NCBI RefSeq assembly: GCF_004053875.1
Contig: NZ_SBIP01000001.1
Coordinates: 186,001 to 250,000 of the forward strand
Reading direction: 5' to 3'
Length of the DNA: 64,000 bases
DNA from: Neorhizobium lilium
Lineage (GTDB): Bacteria; Pseudomonadota; Alphaproteobacteria; Rhizobiales; Rhizobiaceae
Below, in pieces: positions 17,075 to 25,993 of the stretch. The position numbers and the translations under genes are program-made. Numbering within the stretch: position 1 is the first letter of the stretch; each line of letters opens with the position of its first letter. The notes under the pieces were generated by a model that saw nothing but the letters and a program-made list of their open reading frames with translations, did not search any database and was not told the DNA's origin.

Positions 17075-18001
17075 TTGATCGACTCGCGCGTCAAGTTTCG
17101 ACACCTGCATACATTTGTCGAAGTCGCCCGCCAGAAAAGCATTGGGCGAGCGGCCGAGGCGCTGCGAGTGAGCCAACCTGCCGTCACCAAGACGATCCGG
17201 GAACTTGAGGAGGCGCTTGGCGTCGCGGTATTCGAACGCGACGGGCGCGGTATTCGGATCACGCGCTATGGCGAAGTCTTCCTACGCCATGCGGGCGCTG
17301 CGCTCACCGCTTTGCGGCAAGGTATCGACTCCGTCTCGCAGGAACTGTTCGACGCCGGTCCGCCGATCAGGATCGGCGCACTTCCAACCGTCTCGACGCG
17401 GATCATGCCGAAGGCGATGACGGCCTTTCTCGCAGCCGGCACTGGCAGCCGTGTCAAGATCGTGACCGGCGAAAACGCCGTGCTGATGGAGCAATTGAGG
17501 CTGGGCGAACTCGATCTGGTGGTGGGTCGCCTGGCGGCGCCGGAAAAGATGACAGCCCTCTCCTTCGAGCATCTCTATTCGGAACAGGTGGTCTGCGTGG
17601 TGCGTTCAGGCCATCCGCTGACGACGCTTGGGCATTCTGTTTTCGAAAGCTTCGGCAGCTATCCTGTGCTGATGCCATCGCGCGGATCGATCATCCGTCC
17701 TACCGTAGAACAGTTCCTGATCACCAACGGCATTAGCAGCCTGCCCACGCAGATCGAAACCGTATCCGATGCTTTCGGACGTGCCTTCGTGCGCAGCAGT
17801 GACGCCATATGGATCATCTCGGCGGGCGTCGTCGCGGCGGATATCGAAGATGGCCTGCTGGCAACCCTGCCGATAGACACCAGCGAAACGCGAGGGCCGG
17901 TGGGCCTGACGATCCGCGCCGATGCTGTTTCGTCCAGGCCGTTGTCGATCCTGATGCACACGATCCGCGAGGCCGCTGCGGATATCATGCCGCCTAGATG
18001 A
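17075..18001 (+). CDS. pcaQ: LysR-type regulator PcaQ of protocatechuate catabolism
   Basis: LysR-family activator of pcaDCHGB that responds to pathway intermediates in related rhizobia. 308 residues: winged helix-turn-helix at about residues 8-66 (RHLHTFVEVARQKSIGRAAE, LRVSQPAVTKTIRELEEAL) then the LysR substrate domain. The start is TTG (17075), the only start giving the expected MIDSRVKFRHL N-terminus; the ribosome site is weak. Divergent from pcaD with 91 nt between, containing the PcaQ box. Its stop is only 17 nt from the convergent ABC ATPase gene. Confidence 0.95.
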   Translation: MIDSRVKFRHLHTFVEVARQKSIGRAAEALRVSQPAVTKTIRELEEALGVAVFERDGRGIRITRYGEVFLRHAGAALTALRQGIDSVSQELFDAGPPIRIGALPTVSTRIMPKAMTAFLAAGTGSRVKIVTGENAVLMEQLRLGELDLVVGRLAAPEKMTALSFEHLYSEQVVCVVRSGHPLTTLGHSVFESFGSYPVLMPSRGSIIRPTVEQFLITNGISSLPTQIETVSDAFGRAFVRSSDAIWIISAGVVAADIEDGLLATLPIDTSETRGPVGLTIRADAVSSRPLSILMHTIREAAADIMPPR

Positions 18002-18018
18002 CGCCGGAAAGCCTGCTG

Positions 18019-19077
18019 TTAAGCGACACGTTCCTCGCTCGAATCGAACAGGTGCAGATACTGCGACGGGAAGCGAACGCTGATCTGGCTGCCATAATTC
18101 AGCGCTCCGCGGTCCAGCGTGAACACTTTGAACGGTAAGCCGTGGAGCGACAGATGCAGGATGATACCGAACCCGGTCGGCTCCACCAATTCCACCGTCG
18201 CCTGCATTCCGCTGCCGTCGTTCACGACGACAACATGCTCGGGCCTGATGCCCAACGTCACGCTTTCCCCTGGCGCAAGGGCAGGAACCGTTTCCAGCGC
18301 GATCCGTGTCCCATTGGCCAGGATGACGGAGCCCGCGGAATAGGTTGCCGCCAGAAAGTTCATGCCGGGCGAACCGATGAAGCCCGCAACGAAGAGGTTG
18401 GCGGGGCGGTCATACAGCTCCAGTGGTGATCCCACCTGCTGAACCACCCCGCCATGCATGGCGACGATCCGGTCCGCCAGGGTCATAGCCTCGATCTGGT
18501 CATGGGTGACGTAGATTGAGGTTGCCTTGAGGTCGCCGTGCATTTTCTTGATTTCGGCACGCATCTGCTCGCGCAGGCGGGCGTCAAGGTTGGACAAGGG
18601 CTCGTCGAACAGAAATGCCTTCGGCTGGCGCACGATGGCCCGGCCCATTGCCACGCGCTGCCGCTGTCCACCCGAAAGCGCCTTCGGCCGCCTTTCCAAA
18701 AGCGGATCGAGCCCGAGCTTGGACGCCGCGGCCGAGACTGCCGCGGCGATCTTCTCCTTGGCGATCTTGCGTAGGCGCAGGCTGTAGCTCATGTTCTGCG
18801 CCACCGTCATATGCGGATAAAGCGCATAGGATTGGAACACCATTGCGATGTCGCGATCCTTCGGATGCAAGTCGTTGACCCGGTTTCCGGCGATGCGGAT
18901 CTCGCCGCGGCTGACATCCTCGAGCCCGGCGATCATGCGCAGCAGGGTTGACTTGCCGCATCCGGAAGGCCCAACCAGCACGATGAATTCGCCGTCCTCG
19001 ATATTGAGATCGACACCGTGAAGCACCGACACATGGCCATAGGATTTTTCGAGCTTTTCGATCTGGATGGAGGCCAT
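18019..19077 (-). CDS. UgpC/MalK-type sugar ABC transporter ATPase
   Basis: ATPase subunit of a carbohydrate-type (CUT1) importer, 352 residues. Walker A GPSGCGKST, signature LSGGQRQR, Walker B LFDEPLSNLD, switch His in VTHDQIEAM, then a C-terminal TOBE/OB regulatory domain (GIRPEHV near residue 280). Last gene of the operon; its stop is close to that of convergent pcaQ with no recognisable terminator between them. It starts 4 nt after the second permease gene. Confidence 0.94.
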   Translation of the reverse strand: MASIQIEKLEKSYGHVSVLHGVDLNIEDGEFIVLVGPSGCGKSTLLRMIAGLEDVSRGEIRIAGNRVNDLHPKDRDIAMVFQSYALYPHMTVAQNMSYSLRLRKIAKEKIAAAVSAAASKLGLDPLLERRPKALSGGQRQRVAMGRAIVRQPKAFLFDEPLSNLDARLREQMRAEIKKMHGDLKATSIYVTHDQIEAMTLADRIVAMHGGVVQQVGSPLELYDRPANLFVAGFIGSPGMNFLAATYSAGSVILANGTRIALETVPALAPGESVTLGIRPEHVVVVNDGSGMQATVELVEPTGFGIILHLSLHGLPFKVFTLDRGALNYGSQISVRFPSQYLHLFDSSEERVA

Positions 19078-19081
19078 GTGA

Positions 19082-19912
19082 CTATCCCTTGACCGCGCCG
19101 GCCGTCAGGCCCTGCACGAGATAACGCTGGATGAGGAGGAAGAAGAGCGCCGCCGGAATGAGAGCCATGATGCCGGCTGCCATCATCTGCCCGAAATCGA
19201 CGGAGAACTTCGACACGAAGGTGAGAAGCCCGACCGGGAAGGTAGCGGCAGCGTTACCGTTGATCAGCATCAGGGCAAACAGCAGCTCGCTCCAGGCGGC
19301 GGTAAAGACGAAACCGAGCGTCGCGGCAATCCCCGGCAGCGTCAGCGGCAGGATGATCTGCCGGAACGCGATGAATTTCGTTGCGCCGTCGATCATTGCC
19401 GCCTCTTCCAGGTCCTTCGGGATGCCATCGAAGAAGGACTGCATGAGGAAGGTCGCAAAGGGCACGTTGAAGGCGGTGTAGACGATCACCAGTCCCGTCA
19501 GGCTGTTGGTGAGCCCGAGCGGCGACAGGATCTTGAAGATCGGCGCGACCAGCATGACCAGCGGAAACATCTGGGTCAGCAGCATGAGCGCAATGATCAC
19601 GTACTTGGCCCGGAAGCTGAAGCGCGAGAGGGCATAGCCGGACAGGGACGCGCAGACCGTGACGACCACGGCGGTCGATGTCGCGACGATGACGCTGTTC
19701 TTGAAGAAGGTCGGGAAGGCGCTGTGCTGCAGCACAAAGGCGTAGTGATCCCATGTGGTGCGGGAGGGCCAGAGCCTGACGCCCTCCGAGTAAAGCAGAT
19801 CGTTCGGCGTGACGGAGACCTTCAGCAGCCAGAACAGCGGGAACAGCGCGAACGCAACATAGCAAAGGATAGCGAGACGATGCGCAATAGTGGGAAGGAT
19901 AGATCGCTTCAT
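19082..19912 (-). CDS. Sugar-type ABC transporter permease (MalG-like)
   Basis: CUT1-family inner-membrane permease, 276 residues with six hydrophobic segments. The EAA coupling loop is EEAAMIDGATKFIAFRQIILPLTLP near residues 185-210, and the C-terminus VQGLTAGAVKG is characteristic of MalG-type permeases. It is separated from the upstream permease gene by only 4 nt. Confidence 0.94.
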   Translation of the reverse strand: MKRSILPTIAHRLAILCYVAFALFPLFWLLKVSVTPNDLLYSEGVRLWPSRTTWDHYAFVLQHSAFPTFFKNSVIVATSTAVVVTVCASLSGYALSRFSFRAKYVIIALMLLTQMFPLVMLVAPIFKILSPLGLTNSLTGLVIVYTAFNVPFATFLMQSFFDGIPKDLEEAAMIDGATKFIAFRQIILPLTLPGIAATLGFVFTAAWSELLFALMLINGNAAATFPVGLLTFVSKFSVDFGQMMAAGIMALIPAALFFLLIQRYLVQGLTAGAVKG

Positions 19913-19916
19913 GGCA

Positions 19917-20852
19917 TCAGTCCTTGTTCAGCAGGGTCTGCCGCAGCAGGACGATAAGCATCGAATAGGCGAGCAACAGGACCAGCAGCACCAGGGCGAT
20001 TGCGGAGGCATAGCCGAAGTCGAGCCGCTTGAAGGCCTGGGTGAAGATGTAGCTCGCCACGATCTGCGTGCGGTCAGCCGGACCGCCGCCGGTCATGACG
20101 ACAATGAGGTCGGCGAAATTGGAGATCCAGACGGTGCGCAGCAGAACCGTAATGGCGATGGTCGGCGCAAGAAAAGGAAGCGTGATCGACCAGAACCGCT
20201 GGAACCAGTTGGCGCCATCGATGGAGGCAGCTTCATAAAGATCGCGCGGGATGGCCTGCAGTGCGGCGAGCAGGGTAATCGCGAAAAACGGGATGCCCCA
20301 CCAGACATTGGCGACAATAGGTCCCCACATTGCATAATGAGGATCGGACAGGATGTTGTCCGGCTGGTCCATCAGCCCCAGCGCAAACAGCCAGTGCGGA
20401 ATGGGGCCGATCACCGGATTGAACAGCCACGCCCAGTTGAGGCCGGCGAGGAAGGACGGAACTGCCCACGGAAGGAATACAAGCGCCTGCACGATGCCCC
20501 TGCCCCAGAACGGCTTGTCGAGCAGCAGCGCCAAGACCAGGCCGAAGAAGAATTGCAGCACCACCGACGCCCCGGTCCACCACAGCGTATTCTTCAGCGC
20601 CGTATAGAAGGCGGCGTCCTTGGCAAGGTCGCGAAAATGCTGCAGGCCGATAAAGCCGCCCGAGAACGGGTTGAGCAGCTGGATATCCCGGAAGGCGTAG
20701 GAGATCCCCACAACCAGCGGCACCAGCATGACCGCGACGATCAGGATCAACGATGGCGCGCTGTAGAGCCAGGGCTCCGAAGCACTCGCCAGGCGCTTGA
20801 GCCAGGGTTTCCTAGACTGGTGGCCCCTCATGGTGCCGACAGCATTGGTCAT
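19917..20852 (-). CDS. Sugar-type ABC transporter permease (MalF-like)
   Basis: CUT1-family inner-membrane permease, 311 residues from the ATG at 20852 (MTNAVGTMRGHQSRKPWLKR); a GTG at 20870 would add six residues and cannot be excluded. Six hydrophobic segments, EAA loop YEAASIDGANWFQRFWSITL near residue 220. It begins about 86 nt after the binding-protein stop, with a stable hairpin in the gap. Confidence 0.92.
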   Translation of the reverse strand: MTNAVGTMRGHQSRKPWLKRLASASEPWLYSAPSLILIVAVMLVPLVVGISYAFRDIQLLNPFSGGFIGLQHFRDLAKDAAFYTALKNTLWWTGASVVLQFFFGLVLALLLDKPFWGRGIVQALVFLPWAVPSFLAGLNWAWLFNPVIGPIPHWLFALGLMDQPDNILSDPHYAMWGPIVANVWWGIPFFAITLLAALQAIPRDLYEAASIDGANWFQRFWSITLPFLAPTIAITVLLRTVWISNFADLIVVMTGGGPADRTQIVASYIFTQAFKRLDFGYASAIALVLLVLLLAYSMLIVLLRQTLLNKD

Positions 20853-20899
20853 GGATCGATTATTCCCCACCTTTGCGGCTTTGCGCCGTCTTGGTCATC

Positions 20900-20931
20900 C
20901 GGAGCGGCAGCTCTCGAGTGCAGCCGCTCCG
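20900..20931. other. Intercistronic hairpin after sugar-type binding-protein gene
   Basis: CGGAGCGGC (20900-20908) and GCCGCTCCG (20923-20931) form a perfect 9-bp stem with a 14-nt loop. It lies directly after the binding-protein stop codon and before the first permease. No T-run, so more likely an mRNA-stabilising or partial-termination hairpin than a full terminator. Confidence 0.5.
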
Positions 20932-20938
20932 TCAGAGC

Positions 20939-22195
20939 TTACTTCTTCAAGTGCTTCTGCTGTGCTTTCGTCAGATAGTCCGCCCACTGATCCGCAAGTT
21001 CCTTGGGTGAAAGATCCCCGAGAAGCGCCTGCTGCGAGGTCTTGATGGCGAGCGAATCCTTGAAGAAGGCAAACTCTTCAAGATAGGTCGGCATCACGGT
21101 CGGCACGGTGTTCGGGTCCGCCAGCTCCTCGAACCAGCCCTTGAACTGGTCGCCAGCATAGAAGGGGTCCTTCTCGGCGGAGGTGTAGGCCGGCAGGGCG
21201 CCGATCTTCTTGTTCCATTCGAGATTGCCTTCCTTGCCTTCCAGGGTGGCAATCAGCTTCCAGGAGAGGTCCTTGCTCTTGCTGGTCGCAAACATCGACC
21301 AGCCGGCATAGCCGATCGTCGGATAAGACTTGCCATCCGGACCCTTCGGAAGCGGCATGACGCCGAAGTCTTCCTTCTTCATCCGCTCGGCAATGGCGAT
21401 CAGGGCATCCGGGTCCTGGTCCAGAAAAGCGCAGGTGCCGGAGTAGAAGCCGGCCACGACTTCGTTGAAGCCCCAGTTGACGCTGTCCTTCGGCGCATAG
21501 CCCTTCTTGTAGAGATCGACCATCCACTCGATGCCCTTTTGCCAGCCGGGACTGTTCATGGTCGAGGTGCCGTCTTCCGTGAAGTATGTGTTGTTGCCGG
21601 CCATTGAGGCCGCAAAGATCATCCAGCCGTTCAAGCCGCCCGGGCCGCCGCGCATGCAGTAGCCATATTTGCCTGGAAGCTTGGAGACAGCCGCAGATGC
21701 CTTGGTGAATTCGTCCATGGTCTTGGGCGGCGCCGAAACGCCGGCCTCGGCCAAGAGCTTCTTGTTGTAGAACATGGCTCGCAAATAGAAGCCGTAGGGC
21801 AGCATATAAGCCGTCTTCTTGACGTCGCGCCCAAGTTCCAGCGCACGCGGCGTCAGTTCCTTGGTCTGGACCCATTTGGCCAGATAAGGTTCAAGGCTCT
21901 CCAGCATGTTGTTGTTGGCGTAGAGCGAGAGCCAGGTATCCGGCATTTCCATCACGTCGGGCGTATCGCCGGCCGACACCATTGTGGCGAACTTCTGGAA
22001 GGCCTCGTTCCAAGGCAGCGAGATGATCTCCACCTTGGTACCGGGATTGGCGGCTTCGAACGTGGCGACAATCGATTTCAGCGTTTCCGTCCGCTCCGGG
22101 CTGGTGATGACCTCTACCAACTTCAGTGTCGTATCGGCCAGCGCACTGCTGGCCATCAGCGCCGTAAACACGGCTGATGCGATTATTGTTTTCAT
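20939..22195 (-). CDS. Family-1 extracellular solute-binding protein
   Basis: Periplasmic binding protein of a CUT1-type importer, 418 residues. Signal peptide about residues 1-20 (MKTIIASAVFTALMASSALA), mature start DTTLKLVEVITSPER. Typical family features: FEAANPGTKVEIISLPWNEA and DTPDVMEMPDTWLS. The ATG at 22195 is preceded by GGGAGACAGAGGGC. It lies 32 nt after a PLP-enzyme gene in the same operon. The cargo is unknown; a sugar is the family default, but the coupled C-S lyase-type enzyme hints at a sulfur- or amine-containing glycoside or amino-acid derivative. Confidence 0.9.
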   Translation of the reverse strand: MKTIIASAVFTALMASSALADTTLKLVEVITSPERTETLKSIVATFEAANPGTKVEIISLPWNEAFQKFATMVSAGDTPDVMEMPDTWLSLYANNNMLESLEPYLAKWVQTKELTPRALELGRDVKKTAYMLPYGFYLRAMFYNKKLLAEAGVSAPPKTMDEFTKASAAVSKLPGKYGYCMRGGPGGLNGWMIFAASMAGNNTYFTEDGTSTMNSPGWQKGIEWMVDLYKKGYAPKDSVNWGFNEVVAGFYSGTCAFLDQDPDALIAIAERMKKEDFGVMPLPKGPDGKSYPTIGYAGWSMFATSKSKDLSWKLIATLEGKEGNLEWNKKIGALPAYTSAEKDPFYAGDQFKGWFEELADPNTVPTVMPTYLEEFAFFKDSLAIKTSQQALLGDLSPKELADQWADYLTKAQQKHLKK

Positions 22196-22227
22196 GCCCT
22201 CTGTCTCCCAGTTGTTATTGGTTGCAC

Positions 22228-23394
22228 CTAAATGGCGACGGCGATCGCCTCCTGAAGATCGCTCCACAGGGCCTCTGTTCCCTCAAGGCCGACGTGGAGA
22301 CGTACTGACCGCGCATGAATGCCGAAGGTGTGCGCGGAATTGGGCTGCGCTTTTTGTTGCAGCACCACTTCGCCCGGTACGATCAGGCTTTCGTGGCCGC
22401 CCCAGCTGACGCCCAGCTTGAAAAGCTTGAGATGATCGGCAAAGGCGCGAATATCGACGCCCTCGCGGAAGATGAACGAGAACAGCCCGGACGTGCCGTT
22501 GAGGCCCGGCGGGAGCTGATTGGCAAGGCCGGGGTGGCAGACCTGCTCCACGATATCGAGTGCCTGCAAACGGCGGGCAATCGTCAGCGCGGCCGCCTCA
22601 TGGGCCTTCATGCGCAGCGGCAGCGTGCGCAGGCCGCGGATCAACAGCCAGGCGTCGAAAGGCGACAGCTTGCCGCCGAGATAAGGGTACGCCTCCGCCT
22701 TCAACCGCGCGATCAGCTCTTTGGAACCGGCGACGACACCCGCCACCACATCGCTATGGCCGCCAAGATATTTCGACGCCGAGTGGATGACGAGATCGAC
22801 GCCGAGCGTGATCGGCCGCTGAAAGAAGGGGCTCGCCCAGCTGTTGTCGATCATCGATACCGCGCCGTGTTTGCGTGCGAGTGCCGCAAGAGCCCCGACA
22901 TCATGAGCTTCCATGACCCAGCTCGTCGGGCTTTCCATGTAGAACACCTTGGCACCCGGCAGTGCCCTGTCGATCGCCTCTTCGTCGCGCCCATCGACAT
23001 AGGTGACTTCTACCTTCATGCGCTTCAGAATGGTGCCGAACAGACGGAAGGCATCCGGATAGACGTGGCGGACCGCGACGATGCGGTCGCCCGGCTCCAC
23101 GAAGCTGAGAACGGCGGACGAGATGGCCGACATGCCGCTCGCAAAGCCGAGCGCGTCTTCTGCGCCTTCCAGTCTCGCCAGCATCTCCTCGAACATGCGC
23201 ACGGTCGGGTTGAGGCCGCGGGTATAGATCGGCCGCACCTTCTCGCCGCGATAGGATGCGATCATGTCGTCGTAGTCGGCGAAGGTGAAAAGCGAGGTCT
23301 GGAAAATCGGTGGCACCACCGCGTCCGCGTAATTTCCCGCGTCGTGGGCGGTTATCAGCGAGGCGAAATCGAATGGATCGGCACCGTCGGTCAT
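22228..23394 (-). CDS. PLP-dependent Cys/Met-metabolism family lyase (cystathionine beta-lyase-like)
   Basis: 388-residue fold-type I PLP enzyme of the cystathionine gamma-synthase/beta-lyase family. The PLP lysine is in SASKYLGGHSDVV (about residue 200), with YTRGLNPTVRMFEEMLARLEG near the N-terminus, FASGMSAISSAVLSF for phosphate binding, and DNSWASPFF with the PLP-contacting Asp. Members cleave or form C-S bonds of cystathionine, methionine or cysteine conjugates; the exact substrate is not predictable. ATG 23394 overlaps the upstream regulator stop (ATGA), and the gene is followed after 32 nt by an ABC binding protein. Confidence 0.88.
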   Translation of the reverse strand: MTDGADPFDFASLITAHDAGNYADAVVPPIFQTSLFTFADYDDMIASYRGEKVRPIYTRGLNPTVRMFEEMLARLEGAEDALGFASGMSAISSAVLSFVEPGDRIVAVRHVYPDAFRLFGTILKRMKVEVTYVDGRDEEAIDRALPGAKVFYMESPTSWVMEAHDVGALAALARKHGAVSMIDNSWASPFFQRPITLGVDLVIHSASKYLGGHSDVVAGVVAGSKELIARLKAEAYPYLGGKLSPFDAWLLIRGLRTLPLRMKAHEAAALTIARRLQALDIVEQVCHPGLANQLPPGLNGTSGLFSFIFREGVDIRAFADHLKLFKLGVSWGGHESLIVPGEVVLQQKAQPNSAHTFGIHARSVRLHVGLEGTEALWSDLQEAIAVAI

Positions 23395-24119
23395 CGGGAC
23401 ATTTCCTTGATATCTTCCTCGACGATGGCGAGGATCTTCAGTGTTTCGAGCCGAGCGGCCTCCGCGTCCTGCGCCGCGATGGCGTCGAACAGCGTGCGGT
23501 GAAACGGAAAGGAGCGGCGGGCAAAGTCGAACCGCTCGAAGGGGTGACTCCAGAAGCGTTCGAAGGTCTCCCGCATCTGCTCCAGAAGCTGTCCGAACAG
23601 CGGATTGTGCGTCGCGTCGTAGACGGCAAGGTGAAACGCAAGATCTTCCGGACCGGACGCCCCCTTGGCGAGATGCACACGCTCCATCTCTTCCAGCCGT
23701 GCCTCGATGATCGCGAGATCCTCGGAGGTCCGCATTTGCGCCGCCACCATCCCGGCTTCGCATTCCAGTCCGCGCCGCACCTGCAGCGTCAGCAGAAGCG
23801 CATCGCGCAGGTTCGCTGTCTCCAGTGAAAGAGGCATATGCAGCGTCCGCTTGGAGATCGGCTTCAGCAGATAGGTGCCGCTTCCCTTGCGGGTCTCGAT
23901 CACGCCGAGTGCCTGGAAATGCCGGATGGCTTCGCGGATCGTGGAACGCCCCACACCCAATGCCGTCGTCAGCTCACGCTCAGTCGGAAGCTGATCTCCC
24001 GCCTGCAGCCCCGCAGCCTCGACGTAATCGGCCATGGCATCAGTAACCTGACGTGCCCGGTTCATCGGCGGCAGGGGAGCAATGGCAACCATTGTCGAGG
24101 TAGAGAATTGGTCTGACAT
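23391..24119 (-). CDS. GntR-family (FadR/FCD) transcriptional regulator
   Basis: 242 residues: an N-terminal GntR winged helix (about residues 20-85: QVTDAMADYVEAAGLQAGDQ, LPTERELTTALGVGRSTIRE) and a C-terminal all-helical FCD ligand domain (about 100-235) with the metal-binding pattern around HLAVYDATHNP and PFHRTLFDAI. First gene of the PLP-lyase/ABC importer operon and translationally coupled to it, so it probably autoregulates that operon. A near-match to the GntR operator pattern (TGGTCTGACAT) overlaps the start codon. Confidence 0.92.
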   Translation of the reverse strand: MSDQFSTSTMVAIAPLPPMNRARQVTDAMADYVEAAGLQAGDQLPTERELTTALGVGRSTIREAIRHFQALGVIETRKGSGTYLLKPISKRTLHMPLSLETANLRDALLLTLQVRRGLECEAGMVAAQMRTSEDLAIIEARLEEMERVHLAKGASGPEDLAFHLAVYDATHNPLFGQLLEQMRETFERFWSHPFERFDFARRSFPFHRTLFDAIAAQDAEAARLETLKILAIVEEDIKEMSR

Positions 24120-24239
24120 CTGATTAATACAGCGGTTAAAGACACGCCTGTCAATGCCAATTTACATGTTCGCCTCTGCAACAACCGCTGGTCGCGACCC
24201 GACAAAAAGGCGCGTACCGACTGCGGCGTAGCATGGTGA

Positions 24240-25019
24240 TCAGTGGGGTACGACCATGGGACGGCCAGTCACCGGATCAGGCACCACCAGCGCTTTCAAA
24301 CCAAAAGCGGACTGTAGATTGCTTTCCGTCATCACGTCGTCAGGTGTACCCTCGGAGACGAGGCCTGCCGGTCCCAGCAGAATAAGGTGATCGGAGAAGC
24401 GGGCAGCCAGATTGAGGTCGTGAAGAACGGTAACAACTGTAGTGCCGTGATCGCGATTGCGTTTCTGCAACAGCGACAGCACCTCCAACTGGTGGGAAAG
24501 ATCGAGCCAGGTCGTCGGCTCGTCCAGAAGAAGATAGGGGGTGTCCTGCGCTAGCACGAGGGCAATCCAGGCCCTCTGCCGCTGCCCGCCGGAAAGCTCG
24601 TCGATCGAGCGACCCGCCATATCTCCGAGCCCGACCTGTTCCAGTGCCAGTTGGCAGACCCGCGCATCCTCGTCGCTCCATGGCGCCAGAAAGCCGCGCC
24701 AGGGTGTGCGGCCGCGCCGCACGAGATCGGCGACGGTGATGCCTTCCGGTCCCTTGGGCGATTGCGGCAGGATAGCCAGCCGGCGGGCCAGTGCACGCGT
24801 GTCTATGCGGCTCAGTTCCTCGCCCGCCAGGCGGACCTGGCCGCCGTTTGGAGGGATCAGCCGCGCCAGCGCCTTCAGAAGCGTCGATTTCCCGCAGCCG
24901 TTCGGACCCAGGATGGAGGTGACGCAGCGGTCAGGTATTCGGAGCGTAAGATCGCGGATGACGGTGCGGTCTCGATAGGCCAGAGTGAGGCTTTGCGTCT
25001 CCAGTCCGGTATGGGTCAC
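24240..25019 (-). CDS. Iron-siderophore ABC transporter ATPase (FecE/FhuC-type)
   Basis: ATPase for a siderophore or haem importer, 259 residues. Walker A GPNGCGKSTLLKAL, the Q-loop region LAILPQSP, signature [13 protein letters not shown], Walker B YLLLDEPTTWLDL, switch His VLHDLNLAARF; the DEPTTxLDLxHQ stretch is typical of FecE/FhuC. The start is GTG 25019 in a GTGA overlap with the permease stop; an upstream ATG would overlap the permease gene by 40 nt and is less likely. Last gene of the operon. Confidence 0.93.
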   Translation of the reverse strand: MTHTGLETQSLTLAYRDRTVIRDLTLRIPDRCVTSILGPNGCGKSTLLKALARLIPPNGGQVRLAGEELSRIDTRALARRLAILPQSPKGPEGITVADLVRRGRTPWRGFLAPWSDEDARVCQLALEQVGLGDMAGRSIDELSGGQRQRAWIALVLAQDTPYLLLDEPTTWLDLSHQLEVLSLLQKRNRDHGTTVVTVLHDLNLAARFSDHLILLGPAGLVSEGTPDDVMTESNLQSAFGLKALVVPDPVTGRPMVVPH

Positions 25020-25993
25020 AGTTCGCCCGCCTCCGCTTCCTTCATAAGCAGCCACAAGAGATAGGGCGCGCCCAGGATGCCGGTCATGACGCCGACGGGC
25101 AGTTGCAGGCCCGGCACGACGGATCGCGCCACGACATCGGCCAGAATGGTAACTATGGCGCCGGTCACAGCGGCAACCGCCAGCCGGGAGCCCGGTTGCG
25201 TGACGCCGGCAACACGCATGCCGAGAGGACCTGCCATCATCGCGACGAACGGGATAGGGCCGGCCACCGCCACGCCCGTCGCTGCGAGTAGAACGCCCGT
25301 GCCGATGAGGCCATAACGCGCCCGGCCGACCCTTGCGCCGAGGCCGGCCGCAAGTTCATCCCCCAGTTCAAGAAGCGCCATAGTCCGAACCTGCAGCGCC
25401 AGGACCAGGAAAAGCAGAGATCCGAGACCCCATACCTGTAGCACATGCCACCAGGAGCGGGCCGCCAGCGAGCCGGAAAGCCATCGCTGTGCATCGGCGG
25501 CCTCCTGCGGCGGCATGCGCGTGATCAGGAAACTGCTGGCGGCGACAGCGAAAAAGCCGACGCCGATCCCGACCAGGATCAAAGTCAGCGAGGACTGGAC
25601 GCCTGCACCGCGAAAGGACAGGAGGGCAACAACGACAGCGGCAAGAAGTCCGCCGGCGGCAGCCAAAAGTGGTAACGGCAGCAGGATACCGAATGCGACG
25701 GCTGTCACGACGGCGAGCCCCGCGCCCGACATGAAGCCCATCACGTCAGGCGCTGCCAGCGGATTGCGAAGGAGGACCTGGAAAACCGTACCGGAGGCGC
25801 CAAGCACGGCCCCTGCCCCTGCCGCAGTAAAGGCAGCCGGCCCGCGCAGCACGCGCAGGGTCAATGCTCCGGAGCCCGTGCCCTTCCATAGCCCGGTCCA
25901 CAGGTCTGCCGGCGTGACAAACACCTGGCCCACCATCAAGGACAGAAGAATGGCGGTGACCAGCATGACCGGCAGTAGAAGCCTACCCCTCAT
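25016..25993 (-). CDS. Iron-siderophore ABC transporter permease 2 (FecD-type)
   Basis: 325-residue inner-membrane permease of the FecCD/BtuC family with about nine hydrophobic segments. Seen: LRGPAAFTAAGAGAVLGASGTVFQ and NPLAAPDVMGFMSGAG, the family's N-terminal signature, and the coupling loop LGARVGRARYGLIGTG. The ATG at 25993 overlaps the stop of permease 1 (ATGA). A much longer in-frame reading upstream is antisense-like and runs over permease 1, so it is rejected. Confidence 0.93.
   Translation of the reverse strand: MRGRLLLPVMLVTAILLSLMVGQVFVTPADLWTGLWKGTGSGALTLRVLRGPAAFTAAGAGAVLGASGTVFQVLLRNPLAAPDVMGFMSGAGLAVVTAVAFGILLPLPLLAAAGGLLAAVVVALLSFRGAGVQSSLTLILVGIGVGFFAVAASSFLITRMPPQEAADAQRWLSGSLAARSWWHVLQVWGLGSLLFLVLALQVRTMALLELGDELAAGLGARVGRARYGLIGTGVLLAATGVAVAGPIPFVAMMAGPLGMRVAGVTQPGSRLAVAAVTGAIVTILADVVARSVVPGLQLPVGVMTGILGAPYLLWLLMKEAEAGEL

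Noticed and set aside
22315..23502. 395-codon plus-strand open reading
   Set aside because: Antisense to the PLP-dependent lyase, whose active-site motifs and ATGA coupling identify the minus strand as coding.
24108..24119. GntR-type operator (TNGTNNNACNA pattern) at the start codon of the FCD regulator gene
   Set aside because: TGGTCTGACAT has one mismatch and no second half-site upstream; too weak to list as a site.
24240..25055. ATG start upstream for the siderophore ATPase (MAAYEGSGG...)
   Set aside because: It would overlap the permease by 40 nt; the GTG in a GTGA overlap fits the rest of the operon.
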